NCBI GenBank assembly: GCA_002311915.1
Contig: DCAF01000067.1
Coordinates: 1 to 17,048, forward strand
DNA from: Sulfurovum sp. UBA1140
GTDB taxonomy: Bacteria > Campylobacterota > Campylobacteria > Campylobacterales > Sulfurovaceae
Reading direction: 5' to 3'
DNA: 17,048 bases
A program made the position numbers and the translations under genes. Numbering within the stretch: position 1 is the first letter of the stretch; every line of letters begins with the position of its first letter. Positions 1 through 7,218 of the stretch are shown here, piece after piece. The notes under the pieces are model-generated. The model ran no database searches and was not told the origin of the DNA. It saw only the letters and a program-made list of their open reading frames with translations.

Positions 1-12
1 GGACTGTTTAGG

Positions 13-63
13 TTTATATAGGTTCTTGTGACTTAGATATGCTTTTATATAGTTTTTTCTTGT
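13..63. repeat. imperfect direct repeat in the gene-free left end
   Basis: The first 76 bases hold no gene that I can support. Two related blocks are visible. Bases 13-29 read TTTATATAGG then TTCTTGT, and bases 44-63 read TTTATATAG, a T-run, then TTCTTGT. A short hairpin, GGCT-TTAT-AGCC (65-76), follows. Neither strand shows the hairpin-plus-T-tract of a standard terminator. The region lies just downstream of the minus-strand operon, so it could be a weak transcript end. It could equally be chance AT-rich repetition. Confidence 0.25.
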
Positions 64-76
64 CGGCTTTATAGCC

Positions 77-523
77 TTATGATGGACCTCCATATTGTTC
101 TTTTAAGTTTGCTAAATAGGTTATAACCCGTTGCTGATAAATTTTATCCTCTTCTTTATCAAGACAAGCTTGAAACTGTTTTAAAGCTTCTATATCTATT
201 TTGTGTGCAAATCTATTGACGGCTTTTGTCTCTTTTTCAACCTGAAAAACCAGATGTTCAAAATCTAAACCATTGTTACTAATAATTTTATCAAAATACT
301 CTTGAACGGCTTCAACTAAAATTTCTGAACGCTCCTCATCGTTGTCATAGATGGCACAAGCTGTTTTTAGAAGTAACTTTTTTTCACAAGAGTTGAGTTC
401 TCTGTTTACTGCTACCACCAGTGTTAAAACTTTTGCTCGATACTCTAACGAGTTGTGATGATAGAGTAGCAGTTCCCGAAAAACCTTTTTGATTTTTCTC
501 CGTGTTCTTTTTAGAAATTTCAT
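77..523 (-). CDS. small helical protein of unknown function, possibly TerB-like
   Basis: I do not recognise this 148-residue protein. It starts with a very basic stretch (residues 2-16, rich in Lys/Arg), followed by a soluble, mostly helical body with many Glu, Lys and Leu and no membrane segment or signal peptide. Residues about 29-75 (RAKVLTLVVAVNRELNSCEK, then an acidic NDDEERSE stretch) loosely resemble the helical, acidic TerB-like fold. That is an impression of pattern, not an established match. The gene is last in the minus-strand gatB - channel - gpsA series, 32 nt after the gpsA stop. No Shine-Dalgarno sequence precedes the ATG; instead TAGAAT lies seven bases upstream of it. The basic N-terminus suggests contact with membrane lipid or nucleic acid, but no function should be assigned. 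Confidence 0.7.
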   Translation of the reverse strand: MKFLKRTRRKIKKVFRELLLYHHNSLEYRAKVLTLVVAVNRELNSCEKKLLLKTACAIYDNDEERSEILVEAVQEYFDKIISNNGLDFEHLVFQVEKETKAVNRFAHKIDIEALKQFQACLDKEEDKIYQQRVITYLANLKEQYGGPS

Positions 524-529
524 TAATAT

Positions 530-535
530 ATTCTA
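530..535 (-). promoter_or_regulatory. possible -10 box (TAGAAT) directly before the ATG
   Basis: On the minus strand TAGAAT ends seven bases before the ATG of the 148-residue gene. A transcript starting here would have essentially no leader. No Shine-Dalgarno sequence is seen. The spot is AT-rich and the gene could simply be read from the operon, so support is weak. Confidence 0.25.
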
Positions 536-555
536 ACGTATTTCTTATTAAAATA

Positions 556-1443
556 TTAACTACTTAAAAGGTCTTTTACACAGATTAATGGGTTTTTCCC
601 CTCTAGCATATTATGCACTTCATTCGCAATGGGTAGGTATATATTTTCTTTTTTGGCAATATTAAAAAGGGCTTTGGTGGTAGGAATTCCTTCGGCTACC
701 TCTCCTAAATCTTCTAAAATATCTTGAACTGTTTTACCTTGAGCTAGTCCCAACCCCACACGATAGTTACGAGAGAGTTTAGAACTTGCGGTTAAAAATA
801 GGTCTCCTGCTCCACCTAAAGATAAAAATGTCTCTGTTTTTGCTCCAAAATGCTCTCCAAATCGTGTCATCTCAACCAAACCACGAGAGATTAACGCTGC
901 CCGTGCATTGTTACCAAGCTCTAATCCTTCACAAACGCCACCTGCAATGGCAATTACATTTTTATAGGCTCCTGAAACTTCGGCTCCTATGACATCATCA
1001 TCAATATACCCTTTTATGAAAGGGGGCATCGCATCAGCATATTTTTGGGCAAGTTCTAAATTTTCAGAGCTTATTTTTAGGGCTGTTGGGAGTGATTGTT
1101 GTACTTCGGTTGCAAAAGATGGTCCCGAAATAAATGCCAACCGTTCATTAGGAACAAACTGACCATAGACTTCGTTTAAAAAGGCTCCTGTTGAGGTCTC
1201 TATCCCTTTGGATGCGACCAAGATATTTTGATTTTGCTCTTTAAAATTGTTCTCCATCCAACTGCGAACACTCTGTGCAGGTATTGCTATGACCAGATAC
1301 TTATAACGTAACGCTTCCTCTAATGGTACAAAGTTTTTAATATCTTTATGACTTCGTGAGGTGATAACCACTTCATTGTTTTGACTAAAAGCATGATAGA
1401 GTGCTTGACCCCATTTCCCCGCTCCGATAATTGCTATTTTCAT
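556..1443 (-). CDS. gpsA: glycerol-3-phosphate dehydrogenase [NAD(P)+]
   Basis: This cytosolic enzyme reduces dihydroxyacetone phosphate to sn-glycerol 3-phosphate, the backbone for phospholipid synthesis. The 295-residue protein opens with a Rossmann dinucleotide motif GAGKWG (7-12). It then shows ASKG (77-80), the substrate-site GPSFATEV (107-114), the catalytic lysine region SGAYKN with K161, the GGAGDL block (210-215) and SRNYRVG (224-230), all in the order typical of GpsA. The length is slightly below the E. coli enzyme and normal for Campylobacterota. The ATG overlaps the stop of the upstream potassium-channel gene as ATGA (1440-1443), and AAAAGG lies six bases before the start, so translation is probably coupled. 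Identification is firm. Confidence 0.97.
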   Translation of the reverse strand: MKIAIIGAGKWGQALYHAFSQNNEVVITSRSHKDIKNFVPLEEALRYKYLVIAIPAQSVRSWMENNFKEQNQNILVASKGIETSTGAFLNEVYGQFVPNERLAFISGPSFATEVQQSLPTALKISSENLELAQKYADAMPPFIKGYIDDDVIGAEVSGAYKNVIAIAGGVCEGLELGNNARAALISRGLVEMTRFGEHFGAKTETFLSLGGAGDLFLTASSKLSRNYRVGLGLAQGKTVQDILEDLGEVAEGIPTTKALFNIAKKENIYLPIANEVHNMLEGKNPLICVKDLLSS

Positions 1444-3092
1444 ATTTTACCTTTTATCTCATCTAAATAATGTATAAACTCTTTGGCACTCTCATCATAC
1501 AAATCAAAAATTAGGTCTGCCCCTGCCAGTTTTAACTGACGGTTGTTCTGTTTTGTATCTGATAGTGCAATAATTTTACCATGAAATGTATTGACTTTTA
1601 ATGATATGGCAAGATAATGATTAAGTGCTTCATCGTCTAGGCTACAGATAATTAGGTTATTGTTGAGTGATTTTAAGGTATTTAGGTGTTTTTCATCTTC
1701 AAAATTTATTAACTCTACATTTGCAAACCCCAACTCTTTGGCTCGTGTGTGGTGTTCGCGACAGTTCTCGTAAATAATTATATTAATAGAGTGAACTTTA
1801 AGTTTTTCTGCAAGGTTTCGACTCTTTTTTCCAAAGCCAAACAGCACCACTTTTGCCTCTTTACTGTTTTTAAGATAGTGTTTAGCATAAGAGAATGCTC
1901 GATTATGAATAATGGCATAAGGGTCAATAATTCGGTCAGTTTTGATTGATTGATATTGAGAGAGAAGATGTTGATGGGTAATACGAGAGAAGACCACAGC
2001 ATTTTTATCGTAACTCTTGGCATTAAGAATAAAATAGATGTTCTCTATATCGTTACTTTTTAGGGTTAACATTGCTAAGATATTTTCTCGTTTATTAATC
2101 TGTTTCATAATCTCATGAGAGTACCCATCACCATAGATAATTACCTGTGCATTATTTATGGCTCGGTTGGTTTTCTCTTTATTCTCTTCTATAATCACAC
2201 AATTATAAATTTTGCTTTGAGATAGATAATAGGCAATACGCGAACCAAGATACCCATACCCATTGAGTATGATCACATTGTCCATATTATAGAGCCTGTT
2301 AATACTAGAGTATGTTCGTAGCTCATCAAATCGTTCTGCAAAAGCTGAAACCATTACCGAGGTGACAAATGAAATCATGGCAATACCAAAAATAATACCC
2401 AGCATCGAAATGGTTTTTCCTATATCGGTTACAGGTGAAATATCGCCATACCCCACGGTAGAGACGGTGACCAATGCCCAGTAGAGTGCATCTAAAAAGG
2501 AGTTGATATTTTCGTTTACTTCGTACTCTAATACATATAAAATGGTAGCAAAAGAGAAGACCACTGCAAAAAGAATGTACCCTAGAAATTTAAATTCAAA
2601 CTCCTTTTTAGAGAGTGCTTTGAGTAGTGTTTTGGCTCCATAAAGATAATGGTAGAGTTTGAGCAGTCGAATAATACGAAATTGGGAGAATATTGCCAAT
2701 AGGTCAATCAGGGCAGGAATAGAGATAACATAGAGCAGTTTACTCTTTAGAATAGTAAATAAAATAACCCAAAGGGAATCCCCTTGACGCTCATGCTCTA
2801 GTACCATTTTATGAATGTCATGATTAATCCAAAAGCGTAAAATATATTCAATAAAGAAGATAAACGAGACAATATAAATATCTAAAAAAAATATCCATGA
2901 AGGGATATCTTTGGTTTTAGCCAAAACTAGTACCAATACCGAAAAGACAATCAGTACAATCATAAAGGTATCGAAATATTTCTTATAAGAGAACTCATGG
3001 TTCTCTAAAAGTTCTTTAAAAAATAGTTTTCTTTTTTGGTAACGTTTACTATTTTTCAGACGCAAAGAGCGTTTGATTAAAAATGCTCTCAT
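1440..3092 (-). CDS. voltage-sensor-type potassium channel with two RCK (TrkA-N) domains
   Basis: This 550-residue inner-membrane protein probably conducts K+ under cytosolic ligand control. After a basic N-terminus come six hydrophobic segments: S1 about 41-58, S2 65-88, S3 107-134, S4 138-160, S5 168-190 and S6 225-250. S4 carries R139, R142 and K145; S2 has E82 and S3 has D130, as in voltage-sensor domains. The selectivity filter is TVSTVGYGD (209-217). Two Rossmann-like RCK units follow, with GYGYLG (278-283) and a diverged GFGKKS (419-424). An upstream TTG (3113) would add seven residues and overlap gatB. I chose the ATG at 3092 because AAGGAGAG sits just before it, 13 nt after the gatB stop. 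The stop overlaps gpsA as ATGA. The ligand (nucleotide, Ca2+ or other) and the voltage dependence cannot be read from the sequence. Confidence 0.92.
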   Translation of the reverse strand: MRAFLIKRSLRLKNSKRYQKRKLFFKELLENHEFSYKKYFDTFMIVLIVFSVLVLVLAKTKDIPSWIFFLDIYIVSFIFFIEYILRFWINHDIHKMVLEHERQGDSLWVILFTILKSKLLYVISIPALIDLLAIFSQFRIIRLLKLYHYLYGAKTLLKALSKKEFEFKFLGYILFAVVFSFATILYVLEYEVNENINSFLDALYWALVTVSTVGYGDISPVTDIGKTISMLGIIFGIAMISFVTSVMVSAFAERFDELRTYSSINRLYNMDNVIILNGYGYLGSRIAYYLSQSKIYNCVIIEENKEKTNRAINNAQVIIYGDGYSHEIMKQINKRENILAMLTLKSNDIENIYFILNAKSYDKNAVVFSRITHQHLLSQYQSIKTDRIIDPYAIIHNRAFSYAKHYLKNSKEAKVVLFGFGKKSRNLAEKLKVHSINIIIYENCREHHTRAKELGFANVELINFEDEKHLNTLKSLNNNLIICSLDDEALNHYLAISLKVNTFHGKIIALSDTKQNNRQLKLAGADLIFDLYDESAKEFIHYLDEIKGKI

Positions 3093-3105
3093 GTATCTCT
3101 CCTTT

Positions 3106-4533
3106 TTAGGCAAGTCTCTCTTTTAAAAGCTCATTGACTTTTTGTGGATTGGCTGAACCTTTTGATGCTTTCATGGTTTGACCTACAAAGAATCCAAAGA
3201 GTTTATCTTTTCCACCTCTGTACTGTTCTACTTTAGCTTGGTTGGCTTCTAAAATAGCATCAATAATTTCTAAGATGGCACCATCATCACTGACTTGTGC
3301 AAGACCCATAGAGTCAATTAAAGAGTCAATATCTTTATCTTCTGTCATAAGTACATCTAAAATATCTTTAGCACCTTTACCGTTAATGCTACCATCATCT
3401 ATTTTCGAGACCAATTCACCCAATTTTACTGCTGTTACAGGTGAGGTGGTGATATTGAACCCAGCTTTGTTTAATCGTCCTAGTAGCTCTGTATTTAACC
3501 AGTTAACCGAAGTTTTTGCTTTGGCTCCTGTGGTTAACATATCTTCAAAAAAATACGCCAACTCTTTGGTTGAACAGAGTACCCGTGCGTCAACTTTTTT
3601 AATTTTAAGCTCATTAATATAGCGTTCTATCTTGGCATCAGGAAGCTCAGGCATCTTTTTTGCTTGGGCAATCATCTCCTCGGTTACAACCAAAGGACGT
3701 AAATCAGGATCTGGAAAATAACGATAATCTGCAGCCTCTTCTTTGCCCCTCATTGATTTGGTTACTCCCTCATCAACATTCCAAAGTCTGGTCTCTTGAC
3801 GAATCTCTGTCTTATAAATACCATCTTCGTATGCTTCGGTCTGTCTTTGAACCTCATAGGCGATGGCATCAGCAACAAATCTAAAAGAGTTGATGTTTTT
3901 AATCTCTACGCGTGTACCAAACTCCTCTTGACCTTTAGGACGGATAGAGACGTTAACATCACATCTAAATGACCCCTCTTGCATATTGGCATCACTAATG
4001 TCAAGATAACGCACCGTAGAGTGTAGTTTTTTAAGATAAGCTACTGCTTCATCAGAGTTTCTCATATCTGGGTCAGAGACAATTTCAAGAAGAGGTGTTC
4101 CTGCACGGTTAAGGTCAACTTTAGAGTGACCACCCTCGTGTATATTTTTTCCTGCATCGGCTTCAAGATGTGCTTGGGTCATTCCAATGCGTTTTTGAGT
4201 TCCATCTTTAAGGTCAATAAACACCTCGCCCTTTTGAACAATCGCTTTGGTTAGTTGAGTAATCTGATATGCCGATGGGCTATCAGGATAAAAGTAAGAT
4301 TTTCTATCAAAATTGGAGCTGTGATTAACATTGCCATTAATGGCATATCCCAATCTCATGGCTTTAATGGCTGCTTCTTTGTTAACCACAGGTAAAGCCC
4401 CTGGAAGGGCTAAACAGGTGGGGCATGTGTTGCTATTTTGATGCTCTGCAAAACTTATAGGACAAGAACAGAAGAGTTTTGTTTTGGTATTAAGTTGTAC
4501 ATGGACTTCAAGACCAATGACTGTTTCAAACAT
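3106..4533 (-). CDS. gatB: Asp-tRNA(Asn)/Glu-tRNA(Gln) amidotransferase subunit B
   Basis: GatB is the tRNA-binding and kinase subunit of GatCAB. The complex converts misacylated Glu-tRNA(Gln) and Asp-tRNA(Asn) to the correct Gln and Asn forms in organisms lacking the direct synthetases. The 475 residues begin with the family hallmark GLEVHVQLNTKTKLFC (7-22). Four cysteines in a Cx1C and Cx2C arrangement follow (C22, C24, C37, C40), a pattern known as a metal site in many GatB proteins. Then come the YFYPDSP and HLEADAGK regions of the catalytic cradle and a C-terminal helical YqeY-like tail from about residue 330. gatA and gatC are not in this window, so the subunits are unlinked here. An AAAGG motif eight bases upstream and a TATAAT promoter at 4575-4580 support the start and make this the first gene of the minus-strand operon. 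Confidence 0.97.
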   Translation of the reverse strand: MFETVIGLEVHVQLNTKTKLFCSCPISFAEHQNSNTCPTCLALPGALPVVNKEAAIKAMRLGYAINGNVNHSSNFDRKSYFYPDSPSAYQITQLTKAIVQKGEVFIDLKDGTQKRIGMTQAHLEADAGKNIHEGGHSKVDLNRAGTPLLEIVSDPDMRNSDEAVAYLKKLHSTVRYLDISDANMQEGSFRCDVNVSIRPKGQEEFGTRVEIKNINSFRFVADAIAYEVQRQTEAYEDGIYKTEIRQETRLWNVDEGVTKSMRGKEEAADYRYFPDPDLRPLVVTEEMIAQAKKMPELPDAKIERYINELKIKKVDARVLCSTKELAYFFEDMLTTGAKAKTSVNWLNTELLGRLNKAGFNITTSPVTAVKLGELVSKIDDGSINGKGAKDILDVLMTEDKDIDSLIDSMGLAQVSDDGAILEIIDAILEANQAKVEQYRGGKDKLFGFFVGQTMKASKGSANPQKVNELLKERLA

Positions 4534-4574
4534 CAGATAAACCTTTTATATATATAAATTAGAATTTTTGGTGT

Positions 4575-4580
4575 ATTATA
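4575..4580 (-). promoter_or_regulatory. -10 box of the gatB operon promoter
   Basis: TATAAT reads on the minus strand with its last base 41 nt before the gatB ATG, giving an expected leader of about 35 nt. A clear -35 box is not visible, which is common for sigma-70 promoters in Campylobacterota. The box starts two bases after the apparent last stop of the decayed lipoprotein gene. Confidence 0.6.
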
Positions 4581-4582
4581 CC

Positions 4583-5352
4583 TTATTCATTTTTAAAACA
4601 GAGATTCAGATAGGTAAAATCGACAATGGTATCGTTTTGTATAACAATATAAAGCAGACGGTTATTGCTCTGTATTAACTCAAAGAGTATCCCTCTTCTA
4701 ATGCCCAATAGATTCCATTCTTTTCAAAACCTTCAGGAGATACTTGACCACCATTCGCATTCCACACAGCTATTAATTCATTCATATGAGGAAGTCTATA
4801 GCCTTGAGTGTGTAGTATCTGTAACAATATAATTAATGGTCTTTTGCAGACAAATATCGCTACTATCATCTTGTCTCCCTGGAGTAGTGGTAGTTGGATA
4901 CTCAGTAATACACTCTCTGTCAATTTCACCAACATAGCCATTATCTTTTTGGAAATAGATTTGACTAATATCTTTACTGGTTCCACCAGTGTAGTATGAG
5001 TAGTTGTAGGTACAGGTAAGTTCAATAAGATTACTGTAGCTGTAATCACTGTAGATAGTTTTATTGCTAAGATAGTTTGATAGTACACAATAACCATCAA
5101 TAGTGGTACTCTCAATAGTAGAGTTTAAAATCCAAACAGTTTTTCCAATATCTGCATTACGAATTAGATCATTTTTAAAAAAATCATTGGTTATGCTGAT
5201 GGTACTGCTTCCTTTGCTATAGGTTGTTGTGCTTGACAGATGGTATTAACAATACTTGGTGGTTTAATACCCACAAGTTTTAAGAAACGTGCCTGTTGTT
5301 CTTTTGCCTCATCACTTCCTCCACCACATCCTGAGTTTGTTACTCCTTGAGT
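4583..5352 (-). pseudogene. decayed secreted lipoprotein gene with several frameshifts
   Basis: On the minus strand, protein-like sequence runs through this region but switches frame about three times. Segment one (5352 to about 5230) reads TNSGCGGGSDEAKEQQ and continues to PPSIVNTICQ; the lipobox-like GCGGGS should follow a signal peptide, but none precedes it, only a stop. Segment two (about 5230 to 4805) is Ser/Thr/Tyr-rich, for example SSTISITNDFFKNDLIRN, VWILNSTIESTTIDGY and NGYVGEIDRECITEY. Segment three (about 4805 to 4690) contains GYRLPHMNELIAVWNANGG, resembling the RLP..EL motif of DUF1566/Lcl-type cell-surface domains. A last shift gives RLLYIVIQNDTIVDF and a stop at 4583. The only long open frame here (4675-5115) is correct only in its last 42 residues. 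A TATAAT box and AAGGAG survive upstream. I infer a lost surface lipoprotein of about 250 residues. Confidence 0.72.
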
Positions 5353-5364
5353 TTATATATGTAT

Positions 5365-5370
5365 ATTATA
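5365..5370 (-). promoter_or_regulatory. -10 box left in front of the lipoprotein pseudogene
   Basis: TATAAT on the minus strand is preceded by T-rich DNA ending in TTTTTGTAC. About 20 bases downstream is an intact AAGGAG. No usable start codon follows: the next ATG is in another frame and stops after five codons. This fits a small deletion that removed the start and signal-peptide codons while sparing the promoter. Confidence 0.45.
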
Positions 5371-5407
5371 GTACAAAAATATAAAAAATCAACTTTTTTA
5401 ATATATT

Positions 5408-5431
5408 TTTAAGTTTATTTTTTTGTATAAT
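5408..5431 (+). promoter_or_regulatory. near-consensus Campylobacterota sigma-70 promoter
   Basis: TTTAAGTTTA (5408-5417) is followed by seven T and a G (5418-5425) and then TATAAT (5426-5431). This matches the known Campylobacter promoter pattern of a TTTAAGT-type -35 region, a T-run plus G at -16 and TATAAT at -10. Transcription should start near 5438, leaving about ten bases before the glycosylase ATG at 5448. A second TATAAT at 5436-5441 would place the start at the ATG itself. No Shine-Dalgarno sequence is present. Confidence 0.72.
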
Positions 5432-5447
5432 TATTTATAATACTCCC

Positions 5448-6113
5448 ATGAAAAACCTACAAAATGCCCTACAACTTAAACAGCTCTATCAACTTAAATC
5501 ATTGGGCTATCACTATACCAATGCTCAACTTTTTGCACAAGAAGATGAGCCTTTAGAGTTGCCCAATACACTTGTTGATTTGAAAAAACAGGCTCAAAAT
5601 TGTCACTTATGCTTTTTGAGTAAAGGGCGAAATAGGGTTGTTTTTGGAGAGGGGTCTCAAAATACTAAGGTGATGTTTATTGGGGATGCTCCTATTGAGA
5701 TAGAAGATAGGGCAGGAGAACCATTTTTAGGTCGGGGGGGTGAGATGTTGACGTTGATGATAGAGAAGGTTTTAGGGTTGTCACGAGAAGAGGTCTATAT
5801 TACCAATCTGTTAAAGTGTCACCCATCATCTACACAGGTATTGCATGAGTCAACCATGCACAGTTGTAAAGCCTACTTGTTTAAAGAGATAGAGTTGGTA
5901 CAACCACAAGTTATTGTAACGTTGGGTGAGATGCCGTATCACTACTTGACCAATGATACTACAGCACTTAAAGAGATACGGGGAATGGTGAGTAAAAGAG
6001 GGGGTTACATGGTTGTTCCAACTTATCATCCCAATTTTTTATTAAAGAATCCTTCACTTAAAAAAGAGGTTTTTTTAGACTTGCAGAAGGTCAAAGGGTT
6101 GCTTTTGTTATAA
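5448..6113 (+). CDS. family-4 uracil-DNA glycosylase with iron-sulfur cluster
   Basis: The protein excises uracil from DNA after cytosine deamination or dUTP misincorporation, starting base-excision repair. The 221-residue sequence shows the family-4/5 layout: a basic, helical N-terminal extension (1-45); cysteines C52 and C55 (NCHLC); C124 (LLKCHP) and C140, the spacing expected for the [4Fe-4S] cluster; motif 1 GDAP (79-82) with EDRAGEPFLGRGG after it; and the C-terminal YHPNFLL (193-199), a variant of the usual HPS/HPA motif. Homologues in this phylum have often been named SPO1 DNA-polymerase-related proteins. The gene opens a plus-strand operon with truD, which starts 7 nt after its stop. 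A G7 tract (5734-5740) lies in the GRGG codons. Function is firm by family, while exact substrate preference is inferred. Confidence 0.9.
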   Translation: MKNLQNALQLKQLYQLKSLGYHYTNAQLFAQEDEPLELPNTLVDLKKQAQNCHLCFLSKGRNRVVFGEGSQNTKVMFIGDAPIEIEDRAGEPFLGRGGEMLTLMIEKVLGLSREEVYITNLLKCHPSSTQVLHESTMHSCKAYLFKEIELVQPQVIVTLGEMPYHYLTNDTTALKEIRGMVSKRGGYMVVPTYHPNFLLKNPSLKKEVFLDLQKVKGLLLL

Positions 6114-6120
6114 TTCCACC

Positions 6121-7218
6121 ATGAAAAAAACTTACGCTTATAATCACCAACCCATAAAATTTGACTTTCAACAGACCATTGAACGCTTTTTTGTCGAAGA
6201 GATTCCTCTTTTTAAATTTGCCGACAAAGGTTCTAACCTTATTTTAAAAATAAAAAAATCAGACATGAGTACCTTTAAACTTATTACCGTTATTGCTAAA
6301 GCGACAGGGCTTGAACAGCGAGATATTGGTTATGCAGGACTCAAAGACAAGAGTGCCACCACCATTCAGTATATCTCTATACCCAAACAGTATGAGAGAG
6401 AGTTGGTTAAAAACTTAACGACCGAGAAGATAAAAATATTAGAAACAAAATACAGCAAGTTCCCTATTAAAGTGGGTCAGCTTAAAGGCAATAGGTTTGC
6501 TATTGTGCTTCATGATGTAACACCAAGTTCGGCTAAAGCAATAGAGTCCGTAGCCAAACAGATGGAAACCGAAGGGATACCAAATTATTACGGATACCAA
6601 CGTTTTGGAGAAGATAGTCGGAGTTATTTACAAGGAAAAGAGATAGCACATTCGGGTAAAAAGCTTAAGGGTGCGAAAGAGAAGTTGTTGGTATCGGCGT
6701 ATCAGAGTTACTTGTATAATGGTTGGTTGGCAAATCGTATTCATCTCTCGAAAATTATTAATGCTTACACTATAGAAGAGGCTTCTGAACTGCTGAACTA
6801 TCCTGAACCGTTGGTAGAGGTGTTGGCAGAACAGCCACAGTTTTTTAAACTCTTTATTGGGGATGACCTGCAAGAGTATCCTTTTGGTAAATCTTATCCT
6901 ATACAAGATTTTAAACGGGCTTCTGCTGAGTTTCAGAGTAAAAAGTTTAGTCCAACAGGTCTGTTGTGTGGTTCTAAAGCTAAAAGAGCTTTGAGTGATG
7001 CTAGGCATATCGAAGAGGAGTTTGATGATGATGAGCTGTACAGCTTAAAAGGGGATAGACGATACGCTTGGATATATCCTGAAGAGTTGGCTTTTAAGTA
7101 TGATGAAAAGCAACAGCAGATGACCATTAACTTTTATCTTCCTAAAGGCTCATACGCGACAACATTTCTTGAAGAGATTGGAAAAAAGAGTTTAAAAAGA
7201 GTAACAACACCAGCATGA
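6121..7218 (+). CDS. truD: tRNA pseudouridine(13) synthase TruD
   Basis: TruD isomerises U13 of tRNA(Glu) to pseudouridine in the cytosol. The 365-residue protein has the expected core: GYAGLKDKSATT (70-81) with the catalytic aspartate D76; GNRFAIVL (123-130); and NYYGYQRFGEDSRSY (155-169), close to the family's NYFGxQRFG. The TruD insertion domain probably lies between about residues 180 and 290, and a Glu-rich C-terminal part follows. The gene follows the glycosylase by 7 nt and its stop overlaps the next start as ATGA (7215-7218), so the three genes are probably one transcript. Pairing of repair, tRNA modification and murein recycling has no obvious shared logic. Confidence 0.95.
   Translation: MKKTYAYNHQPIKFDFQQTIERFFVEEIPLFKFADKGSNLILKIKKSDMSTFKLITVIAKATGLEQRDIGYAGLKDKSATTIQYISIPKQYERELVKNLTTEKIKILETKYSKFPIKVGQLKGNRFAIVLHDVTPSSAKAIESVAKQMETEGIPNYYGYQRFGEDSRSYLQGKEIAHSGKKLKGAKEKLLVSAYQSYLYNGWLANRIHLSKIINAYTIEEASELLNYPEPLVEVLAEQPQFFKLFIGDDLQEYPFGKSYPIQDFKRASAEFQSKKFSPTGLLCGSKAKRALSDARHIEEEFDDDELYSLKGDRRYAWIYPEELAFKYDEKQQQMTINFYLPKGSYATTFLEEIGKKSLKRVTTPA

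Noticed and set aside
65..76. GGCT-TTAT-AGCC hairpin considered as the operon terminator
   Set aside because: The stem is only four base pairs and no T-run follows on the minus strand.
4675..5115. A 146-codon open frame on the minus strand
   Set aside because: Its first 100 or so residues are repetitive Val/Leu/Thr-rich sequence typical of a wrong frame; only the last 42 residues look like real protein. It is covered by the frameshifted lipoprotein pseudogene.
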